Notes: a model not told the origin generated them from the sequence alone. DNA of 64,000 bases from Candidatus Babeliales bacterium (GCA_019749895.1 JAIEPG010000002.1:197750-261749); one strand, 5' to 3'; counted from the stretch's first letter, positions 1 through 9,602 are shown. A program made the numbers and translations.

Positions 1-1340
1 TGCTCAACGAAATGTTAAATGACCGCAGCTTAAGCCAGCTTGCAAACATTGCAACACTTCCCGGCATTGTAGGCATGGCTTTAGCAATGCCAGACGCACA
101 CGAAGGTTATGGCTTTCCCATTGGCGGCGTTGCCGCTACCGAATATCCTAATGGCGTCATTTCTCCAGGTGGTATTGGCTATGACATTAATTGCGGCGTC
201 AGGCTTTTGCGCTCAAGTATTCCACTTGAATTGATCAAAAAAAATCTTTCTGGTCTTTGCAAAAAAATGTACAAATGGATTCCTTCCGGCGTTGGCAAAA
301 GTAACACTGTTGCACTTTCAATCAAAGAACTTGATCAAGTTTTAACACACGGCGCTGGTTGGATGGTGGCAGAAGGTTTTGGCGAACCAAACGATCTTTT
401 ACACATTGAATCACAAGGTCGTTTAAAAAATGCCGACCCCAGTAAAGTTTCTGATTTTGCAAAAAAGCGCGGGCTTGACCAACTTGGCACGCTGGGCTCA
501 GGAAATCATTTTGCAGAAATTGATTATGTTGAAGAAATTTATGACGAACAAGCAGCACAGACCTTTGGTCTTTTTAAAAATCAAGTAGTCGTACTCATCC
601 ACACCGGCTCACGCGGGCTGGGACATCAAGTAGCCACTGACTATATTCGCATTATGATGGACGTGATGGAAGAAAAATATGGCATAACAGTACCCGATCG
701 CGAGCTTGCTTGCGTACCACTTTCTAGCCCTGAGGGCACCAATTATTTTCACGCAATGGCAGCAGCAGCAAATTTTGCCTGGGCAAACCGACAAAAAATT
801 ACCTGGGCCATGCGTAAAGCCTGGCACGAAGAATTGGGTGGCGCATGTGGCACCCTCAACCTTGTTTATGACGTTGCTCACAATATTGCAAAAATAGAAA
901 CGCATACCATCAACGGAAAACAAAAAAAACTTATTGTACACCGTAAAGGCGCAACACGGGCATTTGGTCCCGGCCATGAAGAACTAGCACCAGAATATCG
1001 CGCTATTGGCCAGCCAGTCCTAATACCCGGAAGCATGGGCACCGCATCGTACGTGCTGGCAGGCACAAACGCCGGCATGCTACAATCTTTTGGCTCGTCG
1101 TGCCATGGTGCTGGTCGACGCATGTCGCGCCACGCAGCAAAAAACAGTATTAACGGCAAAGTATTGCACGATGAACTTTTTGCCGCCGGCATTCACATCA
1201 AAGCCGGCTCAATCAAAGAGTTGGCTGAAGAAGCACCACAGGCCTACAAAGATATTGATGAAGTTGTGCACGTTGTTGATAAAGCAGGCATTGCGCGCAA
1301 AGTTGCGCGCCTGCGCCCCTGTGCCGTCATAAAAGGTTAA
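1..1340 (+). CDS. rtcB: RtcB-family RNA ligase, 5' end outside window
   Basis: RtcB joins RNA ends carrying 2',3'-cyclic phosphate or 3'-phosphate to 5'-OH ends with GTP and Mn2+, in RNA repair or tRNA splicing-type reactions. The reading frame is open to the left edge (codons for L-N-E precede the first Met at 12), and the family N-terminal strand is absent, so the gene starts upstream of the window. Visible family signatures are ATLPGIVGMALAMPDAH, GYGFPIGGVAA, the metal-ligand motif GGIGYDINCGVR, GSGNHFAEI, HTGSRGLGHQ and the C-terminal SCHGAGRRMSR, where the guanylylated His lies. The last codons overlap the convergent eno gene by 4 bp, with no terminator between them. The call is secure; only the 5' extent is unknown. 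Confidence 0.95.
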   Translation, partial: LNEMLNDRSLSQLANIATLPGIVGMALAMPDAHEGYGFPIGGVAATEYPNGVISPGGIGYDINCGVRLLRSSIPLELIKKNLSGLCKKMYKWIPSGVGKSNTVALSIKELDQVLTHGAGWMVAEGFGEPNDLLHIESQGRLKNADPSKVSDFAKKRGLDQLGTLGSGNHFAEIDYVEEIYDEQAAQTFGLFKNQVVVLIHTGSRGLGHQVATDYIRIMMDVMEEKYGITVPDRELACVPLSSPEGTNYFHAMAAAANFAWANRQKITWAMRKAWHEELGGACGTLNLVYDVAHNIAKIETHTINGKQKKLIVHRKGATRAFGPGHEELAPEYRAIGQPVLIPGSMGTASYVLAGTNAGMLQSFGSSCHGAGRRMSRHAAKNSINGKVLHDELFAAGIHIKAGSIKELAEEAPQAYKDIDEVVHVVDKAGIARKVARLRPCAVIKG

Positions 1341-2590
1341 AGCGCTTTTTCTATCTCCAACAACCGATTATATTTTGCTACCCGCTCACCACGCACACAA
1401 GCACCAGCCTTAAGATACCCAGCAGCACAACCAACAACAAAGTCAGCAATAAATGGATCGTTAGTTTCGCCAGAACGATGCGAAGCAACAGTCAGATACT
1501 CAGCATTGCTGCCAAGCGCCAACGCTGCATATGCCTCAGAAATAGTACCGCGCTGATTTGGCTTAATCAGCACACCATTTGCAACCCCCTCTTCAACACC
1601 ATGAAGTAATTTTTCAGTTGATGTTACAAAAATATCATCGCCAATCAAATGTATTTTATTGCCCAATCTTTCAGTCAAAAGCTGCCAACCACTCCAGTCA
1701 TCCTCGCTCATGCCATCTTCAATAGAAACAATTGGATACCGTTGTATCAGTTCCTCATAAAAAGCAACTAAGTCGGCACTGGTTAAAAAATCACCTTCAA
1801 TAACATATCGCTTTGCTTGAGTATCATAAAAATAATTTGCTGCCGCGTCTAAACAAATAGAAACATCATCACAGGTAAACCCTGCACGCTCAATAGCTTG
1901 GACTAAAAAATCAAGTGCTGCATAGTGTTTTTTTAAACCTCTTTGTCCAAAATTAGGCGCAAAACCACCTTCATCACCAACGGTTGTTATATGACCAGCA
2001 TTGTGCAATAAATGTTTAAGTGCTTGATAAATATTAAAAATAATCGATACGGTCTCACTCATACTCACACACTTAGCAGGCATAATCATAAATTCCTGAA
2101 AAACAAGCCCATTGTCAGCATGCATACCACCATTCAAAATATTCACCATGCAACGAGGCAGTGTGGGCTTTTGTTGAAATAATGCACCAAGTAAGGCATA
2201 ATCCTGACAACCCCGCACATGCGCCTGAGCACGCGCAACAGCAATACTTGCTGCCAAGGTTGTATTGGCACCCAAATGCGCTTTGTTGGGCGTACCGTCA
2301 AGCTCAATCAATAGCGCGTCCATTACCATAAGATCAGGAGTTTTTTTGCATAAAACCGGCGCAATAATTGTTTCAAGAGTATGAACAGCCTTTAAAACAC
2401 CCAAGCCATTAAAAACTTTTTTGTCCCCATCACGCAACTCACATGCCTCATAATGCCCCACCGAGGCACCAGCAGGAACGCTTGATTGAACTACAACACC
2501 ATTTTCCATTTCTAACAAACATTCAAGGGTAGGAAACCCTCTAGAATCAAAAATTTGGCGGCCCATAAGGCTTTTTATCTTCATAGCCAC
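1337..2590 (-). CDS. eno: Enolase
   Basis: Interconverts 2-phosphoglycerate and phosphoenolpyruvate in glycolysis, in the cytoplasm. The 417-residue length is close to the usual size (about 430). The N-terminal lid motif reads GRQIFDSRGFPT, with Phe where most enolases have Asn. Active-site elements are all present: substrate-loop SVPAGASVGHYEA, GDEGGFAPN, the Mg ligand segments in CLDAAAN, SIEDGMSEDDW and GDDIFVTS, the catalytic-Lys motif LIKPNQRGT, and the signature SHRSGETNDPFIADF. It lies alone on the minus strand between rtcB (convergent, 4-bp overlap) and a divergent comEC-like gene. With ppsA elsewhere in the window it supports a working lower glycolytic/gluconeogenic segment. Confidence 0.97.
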   Translation of the reverse strand: MAMKIKSLMGRQIFDSRGFPTLECLLEMENGVVVQSSVPAGASVGHYEACELRDGDKKVFNGLGVLKAVHTLETIIAPVLCKKTPDLMVMDALLIELDGTPNKAHLGANTTLAASIAVARAQAHVRGCQDYALLGALFQQKPTLPRCMVNILNGGMHADNGLVFQEFMIMPAKCVSMSETVSIIFNIYQALKHLLHNAGHITTVGDEGGFAPNFGQRGLKKHYAALDFLVQAIERAGFTCDDVSICLDAAANYFYDTQAKRYVIEGDFLTSADLVAFYEELIQRYPIVSIEDGMSEDDWSGWQLLTERLGNKIHLIGDDIFVTSTEKLLHGVEEGVANGVLIKPNQRGTISEAYAALALGSNAEYLTVASHRSGETNDPFIADFVVGCAAGYLKAGACVRGERVAKYNRLLEIEKAL

Positions 2591-2663
2591 TTTCTAATTT
2601 ACATGATTGTGCTAAGATACTGTTCCATAGTACTACACTCTAACAAGGGTTTTGCAAACAACC

Positions 2664-3845
2664 ATGCTGATAAACACTGTTAATATCTTTTTTCGCATTG
2701 CACTCCCAAGCGCAACCCTGGCTCTTGCGTGGTACTGCCTCATTATAAAACCGCACCAAGCTCTACGGCCAAATTTTTTGTTTTTATTGCTGGTAAGCCT
2801 GATAAGCGGGATTTTTTTACAATCATTTTTTGCTATCCCTTTGCCGCTGGTCGGACTCGGCATAATCACCAGCTCGCTTATTGCGCTATGCGTTCAGGAT
2901 ATTTCACAACTTCATGTATTAATGCCCGTCTTTTGCTTAGTGGGTGCCTGTATTTTTCAACACCAAAAAAATCATGCTGAAACATTATTGCTGCGCTACG
3001 GCAACAGACCGCTAACGCTGCACGGAACTATAACCAATAAGGAAGAGTGTGCCGGCATTTTTAAAGAACAATGGCGATTAGATGTACACCAGATCAAACT
3101 TAACAGCGAAAAAATTCCGGTTTCATTTAATATTTTGTGCTACTCAAAAAAAATTACTGACTTGGCGCCAAGTGACACCGTCTCGCTTAATAATGTTATA
3201 CTCAAAACATCACAAACGCCTTCAATCAGCGACAAGCCAACGTTCTTTGATTATCTCATAAAAGAAGATGCCCTGTGCTCGCTTTTTGTTGATCATCAAA
3301 CAACATACACACTAGAAAGCCGGCCAACATGGTCGCTCAACCGTTGGTTGTGGAAACAAAAAATGAATCTTTACCATGCCTGCCAACAAAAACTCTCATA
3401 CACCGCTTTTACTTATTTTTCGCTGATATTTTTAGGGAATAAGTACTTTGCCAAATACGATTCACTGCGCGCCTTATTTAATCAGTGGGGTTTGGCACAT
3501 TTTTTGGCACGCTCAGGCCTACACATTGTACTCTTTATTTTTATGTGGACTTTTTTGCTTAACCTCATGCCCTTGCCGCTTCAATGCAAACGGTTTATTC
3601 TTTTGTCATGCTGTTTTTGCTACTGCATGCTCAGCTGGATCAGTATTTCGTTTATTCGCGCATTTCTTGTTTTTGTCTTAACTCAGCTTGGCGCTATTTT
3701 GTCACGACAAACAAACTTTCTCCACCTGCTCACGTTGACCTGTCTACTTATTTTATTATTTAATCCAATTCAGCTTTTTTTTCTTGATTTTCAACTCACC
3801 TTTGGTCTAACATTTACTTTGGCCTGGCTTGCTCGAACAACCTAG
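2664..3845 (+). CDS. Truncated ComEC/Rec2-like membrane protein
   Basis: ComEC forms the inner-membrane channel for single-stranded DNA uptake in natural transformation. This protein has several N-terminal membrane segments, a soluble beta-rich part at about residues 95-210 like the DUF4131 region, then the competence-domain hallmarks GLAHFLARSGLHI, SFIRAFLVF and NPIQLFFLDFQLTFGL. It stops just after the last motif. Full ComEC proteins go on for more membrane helices and usually a metallo-beta-lactamase domain, both absent here, so it is either a shortened functional channel or a 3'-truncated remnant. An upstream TTG at 2652 sits two bases after AAGGG, too close to use; the ATG at 2664 is chosen, though its spacing to AAGGG (14 nt) is long. 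Confidence 0.75.
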   Translation: MLINTVNIFFRIALPSATLALAWYCLIIKPHQALRPNFLFLLLVSLISGIFLQSFFAIPLPLVGLGIITSSLIALCVQDISQLHVLMPVFCLVGACIFQHQKNHAETLLLRYGNRPLTLHGTITNKEECAGIFKEQWRLDVHQIKLNSEKIPVSFNILCYSKKITDLAPSDTVSLNNVILKTSQTPSISDKPTFFDYLIKEDALCSLFVDHQTTYTLESRPTWSLNRWLWKQKMNLYHACQQKLSYTAFTYFSLIFLGNKYFAKYDSLRALFNQWGLAHFLARSGLHIVLFIFMWTFLLNLMPLPLQCKRFILLSCCFCYCMLSWISISFIRAFLVFVLTQLGAILSRQTNFLHLLTLTCLLILLFNPIQLFFLDFQLTFGLTFTLAWLARTT

Positions 3846-3893
3846 CTATCCTTTGTTTTAACCATAACCCTCTTACTTTCCCACGGGGTATTC

Positions 3894-5246
3894 ATGAAAA
3901 CAAGAAGATTTTCTCAAAAACTTTCTCTTGTTCTCTTACTTGGCACACTCATTACAAGATCTCTTTTTGCCAGCGCTTACACCAAGCCATCGTATTTTAA
4001 TAACTCAAGCAACAGCAACGCTTTTTTTGATGACGACTACGACCAAAACGAAAAAAACATCTGGATTCATACCCACAATACCGAAGATTTATTAGCAGCC
4101 CTTGGCTTTATTTTTAAACTAAAAAAACGCTTCCCATATACCGAATGCTTTGTTTCTTCGTTAACGTTTGAAGCAAAAAAAGTTGCTGACCAGTTTTTTA
4201 ACCCCTACTGCACCAAAGTTATACCACACGACGATCTAGACACAATCAGTTATAATTTTAGAAAAATTAGACCCAAAGTTATCCTACCCATTGGCAACAC
4301 CGTGCTACCGAGCCTGGTGCTTTTAGGACTTTTGTACAAAACACCTATCTATCTTTTTGGCGGCAAGGTTGCTCAGCAAATTGAACGTGTTTTGTATACT
4401 TCAAATTATTTATACAATCCCGTGTTTAACGCACTAAACGGTATTTATACTGATACTGAAGAAGATTTAGAAGCATTTCGCAATGTTGGTATTATTGAAC
4501 CACATATTATTCCAATCGGCCCTCTTTATTTATGTAATATTTTTGAAAAAAAACGTTACTATTCAGACTCTATAAACCAACAAGAACAACTCGCCAACAC
4601 ACTTAAACAGAACCAAATACTACTTGTGCACACACGCAAAAGAACCCGAATACAAGACTATCTGGACCTGTTTAAACAACTAAAAAGCACTAATTCTGCG
4701 CTCAAAATGGTTTTTGTTCCAGGACGCGCCGTTTCTTTGAAAAGCGAAATAAACAAACTCATTGCACAGCAAGATCTCTCAATCGCATTACTAGAAAACG
4801 AAACGGATTTTAATATTCATCCAACACAGATAGAAAAAACACTATCTAACATAAATGGTCTTCTACAGTACAATGATATAGTTTTTTCATGTGCCGAAAG
4901 CAGTTCATTTTTCTGGCAAGCCTTTGCAACCATGAGTTTTGTTGATGACCAAGACTCTCTCAGACAAATTCACGAAAGCGCCATCTGGAAAAATGCGGTC
5001 ATTATGTATCAAACAAAAAATTCTGAATTCAGGTCCGAAGAAATTACCGACAAACTTTTTGCTTTGCTTGCCACAACATTTTCAGTTCAAGAGCTGGTCA
5101 ACCAAACACAAGAACTTTTAGATAATCAAGACCTCAGAACAAGTTTTGGACAAAAACTATTTAATTTTGTCAGCGAGCAAACACAAAAAACAGATCAAAT
5201 TCTTGAACCATTTTTCTATCACCTGCAACAGAAGTTAACATTTTAA
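3894..5246 (+). CDS. Exported WaaA-like (GT30-fold) protein, copy 1
   Basis: The protein resembles Kdo transferase (WaaA/KdtA, GT-B fold, lipid A glycosylation) along its length but is divergent. Residues 1-28 are a signal peptide or membrane anchor. The WaaA-type N-terminal block starts at IWIHTHNTEDLLAAL (56-70); the order of elements (strand, RPK-x-ILP, P-L-LLGLLYKTPIYLF, a YTDTEED-x-EAFRNVGI segment, then IGPLYL) follows WaaA. The C-terminal half keeps a HESAIWKNAVIMYQ block resembling the NPLEPA-type donor motif. At the position of the proposed catalytic Glu of WaaA there is Asp65, so activity is uncertain. SD ACGGGGT precedes the ATG. It is followed 21 bp later by a clostripain-like gene, and the pair is repeated immediately downstream. 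The family call rests on motif order, not on a search. Confidence 0.6.
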   Translation: MKTRRFSQKLSLVLLLGTLITRSLFASAYTKPSYFNNSSNSNAFFDDDYDQNEKNIWIHTHNTEDLLAALGFIFKLKKRFPYTECFVSSLTFEAKKVADQFFNPYCTKVIPHDDLDTISYNFRKIRPKVILPIGNTVLPSLVLLGLLYKTPIYLFGGKVAQQIERVLYTSNYLYNPVFNALNGIYTDTEEDLEAFRNVGIIEPHIIPIGPLYLCNIFEKKRYYSDSINQQEQLANTLKQNQILLVHTRKRTRIQDYLDLFKQLKSTNSALKMVFVPGRAVSLKSEINKLIAQQDLSIALLENETDFNIHPTQIEKTLSNINGLLQYNDIVFSCAESSSFFWQAFATMSFVDDQDSLRQIHESAIWKNAVIMYQTKNSEFRSEEITDKLFALLATTFSVQELVNQTQELLDNQDLRTSFGQKLFNFVSEQTQKTDQILEPFFYHLQQKLTF

Positions 5247-5267
5247 CGTCGTAAAAAAGGCATTGGC

Positions 5268-6767
5268 ATGTTCAAAAGCCTCGCGACAAAAAAATTAGTA
5301 TTATTCAGTATCTTTGCCACAACTACATTTTTTTGCACAGCAAGTAAACCCTCGTTAATACTGAATAACCACTACCCCTACATCGCAGCGCTCAATAAAT
5401 GGCTCACCAACAACACTTTTGCCTTAACGCCACCTTCTATCATTACCAAAACAAAAAAAACCAACGATCAAATTCGCCAAGAAGCCAAGCAAACGAAAGA
5501 ATGGAATATTATTGTTTACATGGCAGCTAACAATAATCTGCATGCTTTTAGTATTAAAAATTTACAACAAATGATCCATATTGGCTCAAATGAGCGCATT
5601 AACATTGTTGTACAACTTGATGGTTACCGCATGGAAGATGTTAGTAGATTTTATATTGAAAAAGACAATCCCGTCTTAATCAGTTCATTTAACCACACCG
5701 CCGCTACCATTAGCGGCACAACCCAAAGTTTACTTGAGTTCGTTACTTGGGCCCTAGAAACCTACCCCGCAAAACAACAAGCTCTTGTTTTGTGGAACCA
5801 TGGTTCTGGTATTAAAGACCCACATATTTGGGGAAAAAAAATAATCTCTCATCGCGATGAATTTTTTTTCTTTAATCATCAAACGTGTCTTTTGGAACTT
5901 AATCGCCATCTTTTGGATCACGATTTTGAAGAACTTGAAGAACGTGGCATTGCGTTTAACGATACGTTTGAAACATATATTACTAACCAAGAGTTAAAAG
6001 ATACACTCGATACCATTTGCACCAACGCTCTGAATAACAAAAAAATTGATCTGTTGTTTTTTGACGCATGCCACATGGCCATGGTTGAAATTGGCTCACA
6101 AATTAAAAGTGCAGTTCACTACATGGTTGGTTCTGAAGAAATTGAACCAGGAGGAGGACATAACTACATTTATGCTCTTGAACCCTTTTTACATCGCAGT
6201 TTTTCACCAGCAGAATTTGCATGCCATTTAGTTAATGCATACGAACAAGAATATATAAATTTTAACGCAGACTACACACAATCCGCAATAAATTTAACTG
6301 CATACGAATCACTCGAAAAACTCATAAAACAAATAACCGCAAATTTAAGAAATCTACTTCAACAAGAACCTGAGACATTGACGCAAGTATTACAATCAAT
6401 ACGTTACAGCAGACGCTTTACTACCGAATTTGGCGACCCAGATTACATTGATTTTTGTCTTTTTTTTCAGACATTAGAAAAAAAATTGAGCGCACTACTG
6501 ACCGACCAACCCTTCACTCAAGCAAGCACTATAAAAATAAGCGAAACAGTAAGATTGCTTCAACAAAGCCTTACGCTCATGCTAGAAGGCATCATCATCA
6601 AAAACATTGCTGGGCTAAATTTACCTTACGCCCAGGGCTTGGCTATTTACTTTCCACGCAGATCAATAGACCCTTATTATCGCACAACCATTTTCGACCA
6701 AACAACTCAGTGGTCAGAATTTTTACACACATTTGGCCTTAACTTGCGAAACTTAGGAAACAGTTAA
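5268..6767 (+). CDS. Exported clostripain-like (C11) cysteine protease, copy 1
   Basis: Peptidase family C11 enzymes are caspase-fold proteases that cut after basic residues. A hydrophobic N-terminus (about 8-26) suggests Sec export. The catalytic domain begins at EWNIIVYMAANNNLHAF (79-94). The catalytic His is H178 in LVLWNHGSG and the Cys is C268 in FFDACHMAMVE, both in the family context. A segment at about 190-250 between them corresponds to the region that is autoprocessed in clostripain. The C-terminal part ends in INGLxLPYA-type family sequence (IAGLNLPYAQGLAIYFPRR). SD AAAAAGG lies 7 nt before the ATG. Only 5 bp separate it from the next WaaA-like gene, so the four genes 3894-9602 probably form one operon. 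Likely substrate unknown; host or envelope proteins are possible. Confidence 0.88.
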   Translation: MFKSLATKKLVLFSIFATTTFFCTASKPSLILNNHYPYIAALNKWLTNNTFALTPPSIITKTKKTNDQIRQEAKQTKEWNIIVYMAANNNLHAFSIKNLQQMIHIGSNERINIVVQLDGYRMEDVSRFYIEKDNPVLISSFNHTAATISGTTQSLLEFVTWALETYPAKQQALVLWNHGSGIKDPHIWGKKIISHRDEFFFFNHQTCLLELNRHLLDHDFEELEERGIAFNDTFETYITNQELKDTLDTICTNALNNKKIDLLFFDACHMAMVEIGSQIKSAVHYMVGSEEIEPGGGHNYIYALEPFLHRSFSPAEFACHLVNAYEQEYINFNADYTQSAINLTAYESLEKLIKQITANLRNLLQQEPETLTQVLQSIRYSRRFTTEFGDPDYIDFCLFFQTLEKKLSALLTDQPFTQASTIKISETVRLLQQSLTLMLEGIIIKNIAGLNLPYAQGLAIYFPRRSIDPYYRTTIFDQTTQWSEFLHTFGLNLRNLGNS

Positions 6768-6772
6768 ATCAT

Positions 6773-8170
6773 ATGAAAAAAATACTGTATGTTTTGTTTT
6801 TTTTATCTTTATCAACACAAAGCATAGCTAAAACATCTGAAAACGCTTGCGAAACAAAAGCATATCTAGCAGCACCAACAGAGCATGACGACGATCGTGA
6901 AAGTGGAGCTCTTTGGTTCCATTTAGAAAATATTGATGATCTCTATTCAGTCATGGGTCTTATTATACGCCTTTTTGGCGAGCTGCCAGAAACAGAAATT
7001 TTTATTACCACAACGCTTATGCAAACAAAAGAAATTATCAATTATTTATTTCCCAAACTTCATGTCCATCTTATTGCTCAAGACAACTTACAAATAATAG
7101 CAAGTTTGTATAACCACTTGCGCCCGTCTGCTATAATACTGGTAAAACACGAAGTAGTGCCAAGCTTGGTACTATTGTCGCTCTTACAAAAAACTCCCAT
7201 ATTTCTTTTAAACGCTTCTGCCTCTCAGGCAACCGAGCGACTCTTGTCTATGTCCCCCTATTTTTATAAAGAACTCTTTAACGTACTCAGCGGTATTTTT
7301 TGCCAAACAAAAGAAGATAAAGTAGCGTTTGAAAAATTAGGCATAAAAAAACCACCTACTGTTGTTTCAGGACCTCTTCATTTGTATAATATTTTACAAA
7401 GAAAAAACTACTTATTAAAAAAGCTCAAAACAAATCTACAAAAAAATAACCAAGCATTTGATTACCCGGTTATTTTAATGCATTCATACAATAGAAACAG
7501 AATAAAACTGTATCTGAACGCTTACGAAGAACTACAAAAAGAACTACCGCAACTCAAGCTTATTTTGTCTACTGGTTGTGCATTGTCATGGGAAGCAGAA
7601 CTCTGCACGCTCATCAAAAATAAAAACCTAGACTATGTTATTTGGAATAACAAACTGGATCAATTTGGCAAAAAGGCAGACTTTATTAATAACTTGGCCA
7701 ATATTTTTAAAACCAATAACATTTTTATTTCCTGCATCAATGGGCCACTCTTTTTTTGGAACAGCATAGTACCCATTTTTGTCTGCGATGAAAACGCCGC
7801 AGACGAAGAAAATTTTTTAATTTTTCAGGCCGCAATCTGGAAAAACGCTATTATTGTGGGACCTTTCGAAAATCTTCGCCAACAACAACAAGTCAAACCA
7901 AGTAATCTTTTTCAGATTGTTGGATCAAAAAACGAGTTATGCAGCACGTTGTTGCAGCTGTTAAAAGATAAAGAATACTTTACTAAACAAAGCGAAGCTT
8001 CATATCGCGTGGCAAAAAAAATTATGTCTCATGTTACTACGGTTATTAATCCATTTTTTGATTCGCTTAAAAATCACCTTCAAAAAAAGGAGGCTATCTC
8101 GCTAGAAAACTTATCTTCATACGAAAGTTATCAAAACATACTTTCTTGCTCATCGAATTTCATAAAATAA
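6773..8170 (+). CDS. Exported WaaA-like (GT30-fold) protein, copy 2
   Basis: Paralogue of the protein at 3894-5246, with the same order of elements: signal peptide (1-20), ALWFHLENIDDLYSVMG (46-62), a RPSAIILVKHEVVPSLVLL strand-turn, LLSLLQKTPIFLL, GIFCQTKEDKVAFEKLGI and SGPLHLYNIL. Asp56 sits where WaaA enzymes carry the proposed catalytic Glu, the same Glu-to-Asp change as in copy 1. In the C-terminal donor-site block the Glu kept in copy 1 (HESAIWKNAVI) is replaced here (FQAAIWKNAII). Both copies having altered active-site positions suggests a changed or non-catalytic role. The ATG follows 5 bp after the upstream protease stop; a TAGGAAA within the upstream gene may be the SD. The next C11 gene starts 16 bp after its stop. 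Confidence 0.6.
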   Translation: MKKILYVLFFLSLSTQSIAKTSENACETKAYLAAPTEHDDDRESGALWFHLENIDDLYSVMGLIIRLFGELPETEIFITTTLMQTKEIINYLFPKLHVHLIAQDNLQIIASLYNHLRPSAIILVKHEVVPSLVLLSLLQKTPIFLLNASASQATERLLSMSPYFYKELFNVLSGIFCQTKEDKVAFEKLGIKKPPTVVSGPLHLYNILQRKNYLLKKLKTNLQKNNQAFDYPVILMHSYNRNRIKLYLNAYEELQKELPQLKLILSTGCALSWEAELCTLIKNKNLDYVIWNNKLDQFGKKADFINNLANIFKTNNIFISCINGPLFFWNSIVPIFVCDENAADEENFLIFQAAIWKNAIIVGPFENLRQQQQVKPSNLFQIVGSKNELCSTLLQLLKDKEYFTKQSEASYRVAKKIMSHVTTVINPFFDSLKNHLQKKEAISLENLSSYESYQNILSCSSNFIK

Positions 8171-8186
8171 CAAAGGAGTTTTTATT

Positions 8187-9602
8187 ATGAAAAATTTATA
8201 TTTTTTATTGTATTTGCTCGTTCTTGCCAATCCATTAATAGCAACTACAAATCTTTCAGACTCGCCAGAAAATGCTGATGGCTTTACTCAAGAAGCACAG
8301 ACCCCAACCTCACGCGCCCGTAAAGACTGGAATTTCATGGTCTACATGGCCGCCAATAATAACTTACACACCTTTGGTATTACCAACTTAATGCAAATGA
8401 TTAATGTGGGTTCCACACCAAATATCAATATTTTGGTTCAACTGGACGAATATGGAAAGCGCGAAGTAAACCGCTACTACATTGAAAAAAATAACCCCAT
8501 CACAGTGGCCACCGCAGACCATACGCAAGCTTCTACCAGCGGCACCAAACAAAGTCTGTACGAGTTTATGAAATGGAGTATTCAAAAATTTCCTGCCAAT
8601 AATCAGGCAATAGTTTTATGGAATCACGGCTCAGGCATTAAAGATCCACACATTTGGGGCCGCGCGCTTATGAAAAATCGCGATCAACTCTTTGCTTTCA
8701 ATGACAAAACAGGGCTGCTCGAATTGAACCGCCACATTGCTCGCGATCACTTGGACAAGTATGAAGAAGAACAACGCTTTATAATACAAGCTCAAGATAT
8801 TTTGAAAAAACGCGGCATTGCTTTTAATGATACCTACGAAGAATATTTAACCAACCAAGACCTAACCATGGTGCTTGAAAAAGTTGCAAACGACTTGCTT
8901 GGAAAAAAAATAGATATTTTATTTATGGACGCTTGCCACATGGCAATGGTCGAAATTGGCTCACAAGTAAAAAGTGCTGTGAGCTACATGGCAGCCTCAG
9001 AAGAAGTTGAGCCAGGTTCAGGCTACGATTATACCGCACTTCTAGAACCATTTACACGTGACACGCTTTCTGCACAAGATTTTGCGTGCCAAGCGGTAAA
9101 AGCCTACGCACGCACCTACACTGGCATTAACGCAGATTTTACCCAGTCTGCCATAAATTTAGCAGGCTTTGAAAAATTGGAACAAAATATCAAAGACATG
9201 GGCTTGCTTATGACCAATTTAATTGATAACGAGCCCTCATTTGATTTCAAAGGCCTTTTACAAGCTATGCGCAAGAGCAGACGTTACACAACAAGTTTTT
9301 GTGATTATGACTACATAGATTTTTGTCATTTTTATAAGAGCTTGAGCCAAGTAATTACCACTCAGTTACCAAATGCCAATGGAACAGCAGCTGAAAAACT
9401 TAACCAAATACGCACACTGGCTCTCAAAGGTCTCAATATGATGCAAAATTATATTCTACTTAATGCGTCTGGCGTAAACTTACCAAATGCCTATGGCTTG
9501 TCGTTCTATTTCCCATCACGCAGAATGGATGATACCTACTTTAAAACAATTTTTGATCAAACAACAAATTGGTCTCAGGTTTTACGCCGCTACTTGCGCT
9601 AA
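8187..9602 (+). CDS. Exported clostripain-like (C11) cysteine protease, copy 2
   Basis: Paralogue of 5268-6767, with long identical stretches around both catalytic sites. Signal peptide 1-19 (MKNLYFLLYLLVLANPLIA). Catalytic His is H147 in IVLWNHGSG and Cys is C250 in FMDACHMAMVE. The domain starts at DWNFMVYMAANNNLH. It lacks most of the 50-residue spacer that copy 1 has between signal peptide and catalytic domain, and it has a longer charged insert (RDHLDKYEEEQRFIIQAQD, about 186-204) between His and Cys. SD AAAGGAG is well placed. The gene ends the four-gene cluster and is followed by a strong terminator at 9630-9673. Confidence 0.9.
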   Translation: MKNLYFLLYLLVLANPLIATTNLSDSPENADGFTQEAQTPTSRARKDWNFMVYMAANNNLHTFGITNLMQMINVGSTPNINILVQLDEYGKREVNRYYIEKNNPITVATADHTQASTSGTKQSLYEFMKWSIQKFPANNQAIVLWNHGSGIKDPHIWGRALMKNRDQLFAFNDKTGLLELNRHIARDHLDKYEEEQRFIIQAQDILKKRGIAFNDTYEEYLTNQDLTMVLEKVANDLLGKKIDILFMDACHMAMVEIGSQVKSAVSYMAASEEVEPGSGYDYTALLEPFTRDTLSAQDFACQAVKAYARTYTGINADFTQSAINLAGFEKLEQNIKDMGLLMTNLIDNEPSFDFKGLLQAMRKSRRYTTSFCDYDYIDFCHFYKSLSQVITTQLPNANGTAAEKLNQIRTLALKGLNMMQNYILLNASGVNLPNAYGLSFYFPSRRMDDTYFKTIFDQTTNWSQVLRRYLR

